Positions 53,834-64,000 of a DNA stretch of 64,000 bases are shown here, piece by piece. The notes under the pieces were generated by a model. It had not been told where the DNA came from. It made no database searches and worked only from the letters and a program-made list of their open reading frames with translations. This stretch comes from Chrysomallon squamiferum (lineage: Eukaryota; Mollusca; Gastropoda; Neomphalida; Peltospiridae): contig CM022670.1 of the NCBI GenBank assembly GCA_012295275.1, forward strand, positions 5,582,642-5,646,641, read 5' to 3'. Position numbers and translations under genes: made by a program. Positions within the stretch are counted from its first letter, which is position 1. Each line of letters starts with the position of its first letter.

Positions 53834-56800
53834 TTACTGATCAAGTCATGTGGACCATAACATATATAAATAATATAACTTTAAATATAAACTATAAAAG
53901 TTGTGACAAAAGTAAACACAGATATGTACGTACTGCAAAGTGAAGTGAGGTTTCATAGGACAGATGACACCGTTATGAAAAAGTGATACGAGAAAACTGA
54001 AACCAAAAAAAAAAACAAAAACAAAAACATAAGCTATAATGCGGTGCCAGTGCTCGTATATAAAACTATTTGCAGTATAATATGCATATTTTAGATTATA
54101 TTTCTACTAAAGTAATAAATTGAAAACTGAATACAAAAATGTGAAACTAACCTTTCAGCGATGTCGTCAAGATGCTGTCCTAATGCCAACACGTTGTAAC
54201 CCTCTCTTCTCGCAGCAGCGTAGATCCGACCTCGCTTCATTCGACTGCAGAAACCACAGATCGAAGAAAATTCATATGGGAGATTCTCAGTGACCTCCTG
54301 AATGCCTATGACAAACAAATGGATCGTGTTTTAATATTTTTTTCACATTAAAAATAAACTTTGTCCAGTAGGATCAGTAAGTATAACAGTTCATACCAAG
54401 GCATTATCGTGCGATTCATGTCCTCTAAAAATTTAACAAAGCTGTGGAGAAAATGTAGGCAAAGCTAAAACAAAATTATTTCTTGTTCTGCTTCATATCT
54501 ATAAAAATGTCCGGCAAATCAAGACCTCTTCCCTCTAATCCAATGGTCCCACATACTTGGAAAATTAACAGCAAAAAAACCCAAGTAAATAAATAAATTA
54601 AAATATAGTAAACAAACAAACAAACAAGCATAATAATAATAATAATAATAAATTTTAAGAACCCAAGGGAACAAAAAACACCAAACAATAAAAACAACAA
54701 ACACACAAGCAGAATGAAGTAAAATGTATACATACACTCAGTTTCGTAAAAGAACGGCACTCCAAGTTGAGACAAATACTGTTTGAGCGGTCGAGGGTCA
54801 TACGACTCGGTCTGTGGCTCTACAGTGACTGCTCCAAACTCAAAGAAAATACCCTGTTAACAAAGTATCATCACTGTGTCAAAATCTGTGTACAGTATCA
54901 AATAATATCTAGTGAATGTTTGAAGTAAATTTACATTTCTTTCTTCACTATTTCTCCCATAAATGTACAAATGATAATGACTGTCGCTAATATCTAGTCA
55001 ATACGTTATCTAATATCCAGTGTCTGATATAATATACAGTACTGACCTTTCTTCTCACATAGAACTGATACTGTCTGATGTAACATCTAGTGACTGATAT
55101 AATATACAGTACTGGCCTTTCCTCTCACATAGAACTGATACTGTCTGATGTAACATCTAGTGACTGATATAATATACAGTACTGACCTTTCCTCTCACAT
55201 AGAACTGATACTGTCTGATGTAATATCCAGTGTCTGATATAATATACAGTACTGACCTTTCCTCTCACATAGAACTGATACTGTCTGATGTAACATCTAG
55301 TGACTGATATAATATACAGTACTGACCTTTCTTCTCACATAGAACTGATACTGTCTGATGTAATATCCAGTGTCTGATATAATATACAGTACTGACCTTT
55401 CCTCTCACATAGAACTGATACTGTCTGATGTAACATCTAGTGACTGATATAATATACAGTACTGACCTTTCTTCTCACATAGAACTGATACTGTCTGATG
55501 TAACATCTAGTGACTGATATAATATACTGTACTGACCTTTCCTCTCACATAGAACTGATACTGTCTGATGTAATATCCAGTGTCTGATATAATATACAGT
55601 ACTGACCTTTCTTCTCACATAGAACTGATACTGTCTGATGTAATATCCAGTGTCTGATATAATATACAGTACTGACCTTTCCTCTCACATAGAACTGATA
55701 CTGTCTGATGTAACATCTAGTGACAACTGATACTGTCTGATGTAACATCTAGTGACTGATATAATATACTGTACTGACCTTTCCTCTCACATAGAACTGA
55801 TACTGTCTGATGTAATATCCAGTGTCTGATATAATATACAGTACTGACCTTTCTTCTCACATAGAACTGATACTGTCTGATGTAACATCTAGTGACTGAT
55901 ATAATATACAGTACTGACCTTTCTTCTCACATAGAACTGATACTGTCTGATGTAACATCTAGTGACTGATATAATATACTGTACTGACCTTTCCTCTCAC
56001 ATAGAACTGATACTGTCTGATGTAATATCCAGTGTCTGATATAATATACAGTACCCTTTCTTCTCATGAACTGATACTGTCTGATGTAATATCCAGTGTC
56101 TGATATAATTACAGTATTTTCCTCTCATTAACTGATACTGTCTGATGTAACATCTAGTGAAAATATAATATACATTTCTTCTCACATTACTGTCTGATGT
56201 AACATCTAGTGACTGATATAATATACTGTACTGACCTTTCCTCTCAAATATAATAATTTGTCTGTATAATATACAGTAAACATAGAACTGATTGTCTGAT
56301 GTAATCTAGTGACTGATATAATATACAGTAAACATAGAACTGATACTGTCTGATGAACATCTAGTTTATAATATACAGTACTGACCTTTCCTCTCACATA
56401 GAACTGATACTGTCTGATGGTGTGTAGAAGAGACAGAGAATCTTTTCCTCCAGACAGACAAACAAGAACTCGGTCTCCAGGCTGTATCATGTTGTACTCC
56501 TCTATGGCCTGGAGTGAAAATATTTATTTAATTTCTGTGGTAAATAAATATTTCTGTTAGCAGAAATGCATTAGGAATTCAGAAATATCTTCATGATATT
56601 TCTTTGTAAGATTTATTTAATTTTATTAGTAATGTCAGTTAAATGTATTTTTAAAAATTAAAATGTTATTTCAAACTCTTACTAAACCAAGGTGTTATTT
56701 ACAAGTCTTACAAAGCTAAAATTATATTGATCAAAATTTTTACTAAACTTAGATCATTAAGAACTTAAAAAATTGTAATGTTATTTAATAACCTTCACTA

Positions 56801-58919
56801 CAGCTCTGAAGACTGATTTTGGAGGAAAAATCCATTTGTCTTCACATTCGTTGTACCCACTGTCGTCAAACATGCTCTTTGCCAGACAAGTTTCCAGTTC
56901 ACAAAATACGTTTCGATACTCTGTGTTGGAAGCACGTGACTTTATTACAGTGTAGCACGGCTGTTCGTTTGGGTTAGGCTTCAGTTTGTCCAGATTCGGA
57001 ACTGTGTGTTCCTTCCCGCTCTCCGACAGAAAGAAATTGGTATCGTGTTTCACTGCTCTCATTTCAGAATTCAAACCTTTACCGTCAGACAGTGTTTCAG
57101 ACGGTCTGAAGACCAGGCTCAAAGTGCCCCCTTTCTCACTTTCTGCATCATCTGTCAGTCTCCCACTACACTGGAGTCGAGATCGCACACACTGAATATA
57201 AGAAAAGAAAAGAAAAATAGAAACCTGTTTAAAATAAACAAGAAAACAAATATTAATCACTATTTGTCCTCTCCATTCTTTTTCTTATTTAGATCTTCTA
57301 TATCATTCATCATCATCATCATCATTATTGTTGTGTGTTTTTTTTGTTGTTGTTACTGATTTAGTTTTTATAGTTGTTGTAATTGTTAATTTTCTTCTAG
57401 TAATGGTATAACTAAATCCTGCGTGTCAGAATGTTATCTGATTGAACGAATACGTTTTCAAAACAAAAAAGACAAATACTTTGATGTACCTTAAACGCAG
57501 ATCTAATGACAGACTGGGGAAACTTTTTCTCGTATTTCTTCGTACAATGTGAAGCCAAGCTGGGAGATTTCACGACTGCTTTGTTTAGAGAATCGGCTGA
57601 CGGGTTTGATGCTTTCAGCTGATCTGTGTTCTCTTGTATCTGACGATAGACTTCTGCGATTTCCTCATATGTGGTTTCGAGAACAGAGGAATCAACCTCC
57701 TCGGCAGTGGTTTTTTCTGTCACAGTCTGCCTTTTACACAGACTGATCAGCGGCAAACACGAAGTTGACTGAAACTGCGCTGAGTTCAGTTTATTTATCA
57801 GGGGCTGAGGTACAAACAGGAGGGAACTGAGCGGAATTCGAGGCACTGGTCTGTTGTTGAGACACTCGTAGGCTTCACTGGGAAGAACAAACCACCTGAA
57901 CGGCTCACTCTCCTCATCAAACAACAGTGTCTGATCTGATAGTAACACTTTACTCTGAAATATTCATATTGTACTCTGAACTATTCATACTTTACTCTGA
58001 AATATTCATATTTTACTCTGAAGTATTCATACTTTACTCTGAAATATTTATATTTGACTGAAGTATTCATACTTTACTCTGAAATATTCATATTTTACTC
58101 TGAAGTATTCATACTTTACTCTGAAATATTTATATTTGACTGAAGTATTCATACTTTACTCTGAAATATTTATATTGTACTCTGAAGTATTCATACTTTA
58201 CTCTGAAATATTCATATTGTACTCTGAAGCATTCATACTTTACTCTGAAATATTCATATTTTACTCTGAAGTATTCATACTTTACTCTGAAATATTCATA
58301 TTTTGACTCTGAAGTATTCATACTTTACTCTGAAATATTAATATTTTACTGTAACTTATATATATTTACTCTAAAATATTCATACTTTACTTTGAAATAT
58401 TTATAATATCTTATAAAATATTCATACATTAACCTGAAATATTTATATTTTAATCTGATGTAATTATACTTTACTCTGAAATATTAATATTTTAATCTGA
58501 AATATTAATATTTTAATATGAAATATTCATACTTTACAATTTATAACGAAATTCTATTCTTAAACTGTAAAATATTCAGATATAACTAACAAGCAAGGTT
58601 AATATTATGTAAAATATACTGGTTTTGAAATATGGGAAATTTACCTTCTTTGCGTTGTTGAAGATTTCTCTTGCCATTCGCAGACAATCCTGAATAATAA
58701 ATGTGATAATTCAGAACGAAAAAAATCATTCTAATATTTTACCATTTAAAATTTAAACATAAAGATGTGAAGAAAAACAAACAAAGAGAGAAGCACAAAA
58801 GCTAACCTGGTAGTCAGTAGGAAGAGGACCGTTCTCAGTCAGAAGAGTATTTTTTAATTTCATTTCTCCAGTCTTGTATGATATGTGAACAAGACATTTC
58901 CGATCCCTAAATGCCTGGC

Positions 58920-58979
<60 letters not shown>

Positions 58980-59004
58980 CAACAATTATAACAATAACAA
59001 TAAG

Positions 59005-59035
<31 letters not shown>

Positions 59036-59078
59036 GATATTAGTAATTAAACATCAATATTAAATTATTTTATTTTTT

Positions 59079-59110
<32 letters not shown>

Positions 59111-62100
59111 TTATATTTGTTGGAATTTTTTGTCATTTTTGTTTTTGGGAGGGGTTGGGGTGCCTTCATTTACCAACCTTAAAGTTCCTTTCTTTCCATT
59201 CTCCTGTTTCAGGGACTAGCATGTACTGAAATAAATAAAGGTAACTCTGTTAAAGTTCATCTGTGACTTCGTGGGTATGGCATTTGTTATCTCACTATAT
59301 CTGTTATAAGAATAACGTATACAGTGATATCTCACTATATCTGTATCAAAATACTGTGATATACCACTCTATCTTTATACGAATAATGTACACTGTGATA
59401 TCTCACTAACCATGTACAAGAATACTGTATAGAAGATATCTCACCATACTATATAATACTGTATACGGTGATATCTCTCTATATCTATGGTGGTATACTA
59501 ACTCACTATATCTATTGTAGTAGACTAATTCACTATACCTGTGATAGTAGACTAAGTCACAGTGTTTATGACAGTAGACTAATTCACTAAAGCTGTGACA
59601 GTAGATTAAGTCACTATACCTGAGGTAGCAGACTGTGTGCATGCTGAGCTACAAGTTGGATGGCTTCCAGTACAAACTGCAGACAGCTGTCATCAATGAA
59701 GTACGGCAGACTGAGCCTGGTAAATCCAGGTCGGAAACATCTGTAAATACATGTTTATCACAACGAGGAAACACGTTTGAAATTAGTCACTGAAATGATG
59801 TAAAGAAGTATACACAGATAAATATTTATAAAAACAATAATCAGCAGTATGTTTAAATGCTTACTTTTGCATGTCGCAGTTTGAACGTCTTAGCGAGCCG
59901 GTATTTTCAGAACTGGAAAACAAATTACAGTGTTTATATACAGTTTGTAAATATACGCACAACGTTTGACATTTGTTTTATACAAGTGTGTGTTATAATC
60001 ACTGTAACAACAGTCTTAGTTTTGTCTTAAAGTGACAGCTCGGTCTGACTAGAATTAAATAAATATTCAACTATCAGATTCTGTTTTAAAACATTATATG
60101 CTTTAAGTGATCTCTTCATGCAGGTCACTGTTAAAATTAATCTTTAATGATGGTAATTTAATACATTTTCAATGATATTTGGTTTAATTTTTGTCTACTG
60201 ATGCCATTCCTAATAATAAACTACGACAGGACTATAATTCCTCGTGACAATAGATAGCACGTTATTATTATAAATAACAAACAGGAGACTGCTTTTCTGA
60301 CATTCTTACTCACCCATCACCAATCAGATAATGTTCAAGTTTCTCAGCTTTTGACTCGTCCAAACCAAGCAAATCCTTTAAAATAGAATACACATATTGA
60401 ATTAATCATTTGGATGAAATAATCTTTTAAATGTTTTTAAACAATTACCAGTTTAAAGATCTAGTTCTTAAGAAGATATCTAAAATTTATACACTAGATG
60501 AGTAAAAATAAATGACAGAGTGAAACAGATTACCAGAGCATATGGTCCTGCACAAGCACAGCCTCCCCGGGCCTGAATTCCAAACAAGTCGTTGAGAACT
60601 GCACTGACAAAGTTGTAGTGTAGGAATCTGCCTGTTTCAGGGTGATATATGAGAAACGAAAACACAGGAAGTCGAGGGACATCCAGGTTTCCCAAAATAA
60701 CCAGATTTTCACAATCCTTCCAGTACTTTTTAGCTTTGCTGTAACGGAGTATAAGTTAAATCTGATAGAACCTCAGACAGCGTGAAACAGCAAACACAAA
60801 AACATATATTTTAAACACACAGATACGCGTGTCTCATTATCACTTACAACTGAATTAATCAACGTATTCATACTCAGACATACACGTATCATAATAACAC
60901 TACTAAATTAATATAGATATTTCATACTCACAGATGCACGTTTTAATAACTTACAAAAACTAAATTAATAAACATATTTCATACAGATACACGTTCTTAA
61001 AATATCTTACACATAAATTAATGACATATCCCTTATACGGCATATAACAAATAAACAAAGGACACAGTGGATAATTAATAAATAATTGACTAACTTATAC
61101 AGAAACTTTTCTTTCTCCATAATTGTCTTTACACTTATAGCTTCCTTCAGCTGAAAGACAAGTCCCGCCCGGATTGATTCAACAATGGCAGGAGTCCCTC
61201 CTTCCTCTCTCTCCTCCAGCTCCTGCAGATAACGATGACGATCACGTCGAACCTGAACAGAAATTCACTAATCACAATACTTCGTTCTTCACATTAAATT
61301 CCTCTTCTTACACATATGTCACATTAAATAAATTTCTTTATCTAACATAATCAGCCAAATTATATTTTTCTTCTTTGATATTTATTTATTTATCTATAAT
61401 TGCTGTTGTTGTTATTTTAAAAGTTATAAATGGCTACTGAAATGGCTACTGAAATGGTTGCTCAGCCTTAGGCGAGTTAGCATCACTATACAGTCTTAAA
61501 GAGATTTCTTTTCGACTCAGTCTTATACGAATCATTTTTACCACTCACAAAGGACACGGTTCCTCCTCCAGCTACTTCTGGCACAGCGTTTCGAAATAGG
61601 TACTTCTTTGCTATCAGGACACCTGAATAGTAAATTCAAATCTACGTATGTTAATTGTCAACAGTCCAGATATTTCACTGCTATCAGGACATCTGAAAGC
61701 AGGATGTTATTTGACTGTAAACAGGCATTGTCACCAGGTGTTAGCTAACTGTAAACGTCACTGTTACCATATGTTAGATGACTGTAAACAATTATTATCA
61801 CTAGATGTTATCTGTCTGTAAATAGTTACTGTCAGCAGACGTTAGTTATCTGTAGACGTTGCTTAACTGTAAAAGTTTGTCAATACAGTTTAATATAACA
61901 CTGAACTTTTAAATATATCAGACGATTCTTCTAGAATGACATGAAGGAAAAACAAAAATTAAAAACAAACAAACAAACAAACAAACCCCCTCCCCAAAAA
62001 ACACAGTAATTAAAGTGAAATATGAAATCACCTGGTGTCGACACACCACCCATGAATTTGTGAGTTGACAGGAAAACAGCATCTTTATACACAAATTTTT

Positions 62101-62494
62101 CATTATCTCTGAAAAATAAAACAGTAAATCAGTGGTTTCTGTGTAAGTGACGAAACATTATATTTTTTATTCCTGCTATGTTTAACAACGTTTGTTTTAG
62201 AAACACAGTGGTGTCAATTATCTTGTTTTTGATGTAAAGATAGCTATGACTGAATACATATATGTGTACTTAAACTAACCCCGTAACCACAGGGTTCATA
62301 TCAATGTTCACATATGGTGCCGCTGTTGCATAGTCCCAAAATGAAAGTGCGCCGTGACGATGAAGACATGCTGTGATGTTGTCAACGTCAGCCAGGATAC
62401 CAGTGACGTTGGACGCAGCACTGAAAGAACCAATCAGCTGCCTTTTTGAGTTTTTCCATTTCTGAAACAGACCATTCATAATGTACATTCTGCT

Positions 62495-62541
<47 letters not shown>

Positions 62542-64000
62542 GGTGGCTGTGTATGTGTGTGTGTGTGTATGTGTGTATATATGTATATATATATATATAT
62601 ATATAGTGTATAATAAACACACACACACACATACAAACACAGTAACACACACAGAGAGACACATAAATATGAGTATGAACATTCAGATTATACCTGAAGG
62701 TGATTTTCCAAATCCTGTATGTCGACTAAACCATCTTGATCTTGTTTTATTCGGATAACCTAGAAAATAATATGAAGCTGTATCTTTGCAATCTTAGTAA
62801 ACACCAGTGATATTTTCACTCAACATACAACCTAATGACATTGCTATTACGAAAGAATAGAAAGAAAAAAAGGAAGAAAAAGTCGACAGTTTGTTCGCAA
62901 AAATGATAAAAATAAATGTTTTGAGAAAAGCTACAAGAAACAACATTGACTTCTTCAATTTTGACAAGACCTTGTTATTCCTGCTTTTAGAAATTATTGT
63001 ATTTTATTATAAATAGAAATATTGATTGAACAATTAATTCAATTAAATAAACTGCAAAATAATGTATCATAAGTGGTCACTGATTACTTCTCTGCCATTG
63101 GCATAAAAAACACAGAAGGCTGGATTTATAATAAAGCTATGAAAATACTGATGAATGTTTTCATTAAAATTAAATTTGAATTCAGTGCAATAATGACAAA
63201 TAAAATATAAACAAACTAACTTCATGAGATATTTCTTTCCAAGGCAGGATATTAGAATGATGTTCATACGGTCCAATAAATACGACCTATAACAAAAATA
63301 TTTTCATATATATCATTTATATGACTGTAAAAATATATGACAGTATCTTATATACAGATTAGTTTTCTAGACCAGTGAACCAGTCTCTACTTACTGAAGG
63401 ACTATGTAGTGTCTAATTACTGAAGGACAATGTACTATCTTGTTACTGAAGGACTATGTACTATCTTATTACTGAAGGACTATGGACTATCGTATTACTG
63501 AGGGACTATGTACTATCTACTTACTGAAGGACTATGTACTATCTAGTTACTGAAGGACTATGTACTATCTAGTTACTGAAGGACTATGTACTATCTTGTT
63601 ACTGAAGGACTATGCACTATCTTGTTACTGAAGGACTATGTACTATCTACTTATTTAAGGACTATGTACTATCTTATTACTGAAGGACTATGGACTATCG
63701 TATTACTGAAGGACTATGTACTATCTAAGTTACTGAAGGACTATATACTATCTAGTTACTATGTACTATCTAATTACTGAAGGACTATATACTATCTAGT
63801 TACTGAAGGACTATATACTATCTAGTTACTGAAGGACTATGTACTATCTAATTACTGAAGGACTATGTACTATCTAGTTACTGAAGGACTATGTACTATC
63901 TTATTACTGAAGGACTATCTTCTATCTAGTTACTGAAGGACTATGTTCTGTCTACTTACTGGATTTTCTAGTTTGAGTGCATGAATAAGTTTATGGATTG
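52941..64000 (-). CDS. Class V aminotransferase (cysteine-desulfurase-like) fused to a TtcA-like PP-loop tRNA-thiolation enzyme; N-terminus outside window
   Basis: Exons, 5' to 3': 64000-63960 (partial), 63286-63221, 62759-62694, 62461-62280, 62108-62032, 61622-61549, 61252-61095, 60738-60534, 60375-60314, 59912-59865, 59740-59620, 59225-59178, 58914-58807, 58689-58645, 57954-57490, 57191-56793, 56508-56386, 54853-54736, 54305-54152, 53996-53934, 53649-53577, 53404-53348, 53174-52941. All are GT-AG and all phases agree: 994 residues and a stop. Residues 1 to about 380 are a PLP-dependent class V aminotransferase (PYEHHSN; D100, probable cofactor Asp; STHK135, Schiff-base Lys; RGGCACAGP at 278-286). 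About 380-700 is a poorly conserved linker. From about 700 it is a TtcA-like PP-loop ATPase (SGGKDS 740-745; CGFC 818-821; LGQHLDD). Known families imply that cysteine sulfur is mobilised in the first half and used to thiolate an RNA base in the second. The fusion and the sulfur transfer between halves are inferred from this exon chain. Confidence 0.88.
53720..53833. repeat. (AAT)n microsatellite pair in intron
   Basis: Two AAT runs (53721-53774 and 53785-53832) separated by a CTAATAGCAT segment. Confidence 0.9.
54152..54305 (-). CDS. CxxC exon of the TtcA-like domain
   Basis: Encodes [20 protein letters not shown] and then [34 protein letters not shown] followed by SRxKRGxIY and LGxHxDD is the TtcA signature; in E. 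coli TtcA this CxxC holds two of the three cysteines of a [4Fe-4S] cluster. The start completes a split Cys codon. Confidence 0.9.
55015..56385. repeat. 70-bp minisatellite carrying copies of an exon end and its donor
   Basis: About 20 copies. On the minus strand each unit contains ACAGTATCAGTTCTATGTGA, then GAGGAAAG|GTCAGTACTG: the last coding bases of the PP-loop exon and its 5' splice site. Two alternating sub-types (AACATCTAGTGAC and AATATCCAGTGTC) show multi-unit amplification. The copies nearest the exon (56050-56385) are the most damaged by deletions. Confidence 0.95.
56386..56508 (-). CDS. PP-loop exon (SGGKDS) of the fusion gene
   Basis: 41 codons: [20 protein letters not shown], then [23 protein letters not shown] binds ATP phosphates in the N-type PP-loop family. 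The last ~31 bases plus the donor are the seed of the 70-bp array in the following intron. Confidence 0.92.
56793..57191 (-). CDS. Linker exon entering the PP-loop domain
   Basis: 133 codons. Most is low in conservation and Ser/Lys-rich. The end ([14 protein letters not shown]) with the next exon ([20 protein letters not shown]) reproduces the N-terminal helix that precedes the PP-loop in TtcA proteins. Confidence 0.8.
57490..57954 (-). CDS. Linker exon of the fusion gene
   Basis: A single 155-codon exon. The first part ([25 protein letters not shown]) looks structured and probably closes the aminotransferase. The rest ([20 protein letters not shown]..., [16 protein letters not shown]) is charged and probably disordered. 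The acceptor TTTCAG|AGTAAA sits at the edge of a minisatellite that repeats it. Confidence 0.8.
57955..58400. repeat. 42-bp (2 x 21) minisatellite carrying copies of a splice acceptor
   Basis: About ten 42-bp dimers. On the minus strand each contains ATATTTCAGAGTAAAGTATG, which equals the real acceptor and first bases of the 57954 exon (ATATTTCAG|AGTAAAGTGTT). Degenerate copies continue to about 58530. Confidence 0.92.
58922..59110. repeat. (AAT)n, (AAC)n and (TTTA)n block in intron
   Basis: AAT units 58922-58974, AAC-rich units to about 59034, then TTTA units 59083-59110, all in the intron between the 59178 and 58914 exons. Confidence 0.9.
59285..59615. repeat. Degenerate intronic repeats, the right part copying an exon-intron junction
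   Basis: 59285-59480 has GTGATATCTCACTATATCTG units. 59497-59615 has about four ~33-bp units; the best reads, on the minus strand, TAGTCTACTATCACAGGTAT, close to the real junction AGTCTGCTACCTCAG|GTATAG at 59620. Confidence 0.75.
60534..60738 (-). CDS. Exon with the candidate sulfur-accepting cysteines
   Basis: Encodes 68 codons ending [16 protein letters not shown]. The R-x-G-x-x-C-A-x-P arrangement is like the SufS/MOCOS-type desulfurase active-site loop. C281 or C283 would carry the persulfide. This supports cysteine desulfurase over an ordinary aminotransferase, but activity is not proven. Confidence 0.85.
62032..62108 (-). CDS. Exon with the Schiff-base lysine
   Basis: Encodes [20 protein letters not shown] followed by GVSTPG. 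The Lys of STHK (residue 135 of the visible chain) is in the position of the PLP-binding lysine of class V enzymes. The exon runs from phase 2 to phase 1. Confidence 0.88.
62280..62461 (-). CDS. Exon with the PLP-binding Asp of the aminotransferase
   Basis: Encodes 60 codons plus two bases. [14 protein letters not shown] and [17 protein letters not shown] match the class V pattern S-x-SNVTG and the segment carrying the Asp that contacts the PLP pyridine nitrogen (D100 of the visible chain). The upstream intron (62462-62693) is only 232 bp and is almost filled by GT/TA/CA repeats. Confidence 0.85.
62506..62660. repeat. GT/TA/CA repeat block able to fold as a hairpin
   Basis: (GT)n with a GGGTGGGTGGGTGG core (62532-62546), then (GT)n, (TA)n (62577-62606) and (CA)n (62617-62655). 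The GT and CA arms are complementary around the TA centre. Confidence 0.9.
63395..63958. repeat. 26-bp minisatellite next to a donor site
   Basis: About 22 copies of ACTGAAGGACTATGTACTAT followed by CT(A/T)(G/C/A)TT. On the minus strand several units read CAGTAAGTAGATAG, matching the real donor CCA|GTAAGTAGACAG at 63960. Confidence 0.92.
63960..64000 (-). CDS. Partial exon at the window edge, aminotransferase domain
   Basis: Encodes [13 protein letters not shown] and ends at CCA|GTAAGT, phase 0. The exon continues beyond the window, where the start codon and roughly the first third of the aminotransferase fold must lie. Confidence 0.75.

Overview
The window looks like animal nuclear DNA: AT-rich, genes split by GT-AG introns, and filled with microsatellites and minisatellites. 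A neuropeptide precursor encoding repeated ...MFV-Gly-Lys-Arg units (predicted ...MFVamide peptides, like the molluscan Mytilus inhibitory peptide and fulicin families) points to a lophotrochozoan, most likely a mollusc. I cannot name the species. I saw no prokaryotic, viral, tRNA, rRNA or CRISPR features.

Three genes can be built from exons whose splice sites, phases and reading frames agree. (1) Plus strand, 369-5151: the last seven exons (324 residues) of an unrecognised protein with a coding heptapeptide repeat and a C-terminal coiled-coil-like segment. (2) Minus strand, 15046-12122: a complete two-exon coding sequence (176 residues) for a secreted neuropeptide precursor. A signal-peptide exon is joined to an exon with five FNHMFV-GKR copies, one PYNHMFV-GKR and one PLAYRMFV-GKR. 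A possible non-coding first exon and promoter lie 15 kb upstream near 30.0-30.2 kb. (3) Minus strand, 64000-52941: 23 exons, 994 residues in one frame. It is a fusion of a class V PLP-dependent aminotransferase fold (cysteine-desulfurase-like; its N-terminus lies outside the window) to a TtcA-like PP-loop ATPase of the tRNA-thiolation type. The first half could release sulfur from cysteine and the second half could use it to thiolate an RNA base, so the polypeptide may be a self-contained sulfur relay.

Between 16 and 52 kb I find no supportable coding exons. This stretch holds many unrelated tandem arrays (units about 23-61 bp), long (GA)n, (AAT)n and (TGTA)n tracts, poly-T/poly-A runs, a weak non-LTR retrotransposon remnant, and scattered short GC-richer islands that may be regulatory.

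The most striking structural signal is that several minisatellites and short duplications contain copies of the splice junction beside them: exon end plus donor, or acceptor plus exon start. In the fusion gene this occurs at five junctions, including about 20 copies of a 70-bp unit carrying the last coding bases of the PP-loop exon and its donor. Gene 1 has one acceptor duplication. The neuropeptide gene has a diverged copy of the start of its peptide exon 2 kb downstream, in frame and ending in a different, cysteine-containing peptide.
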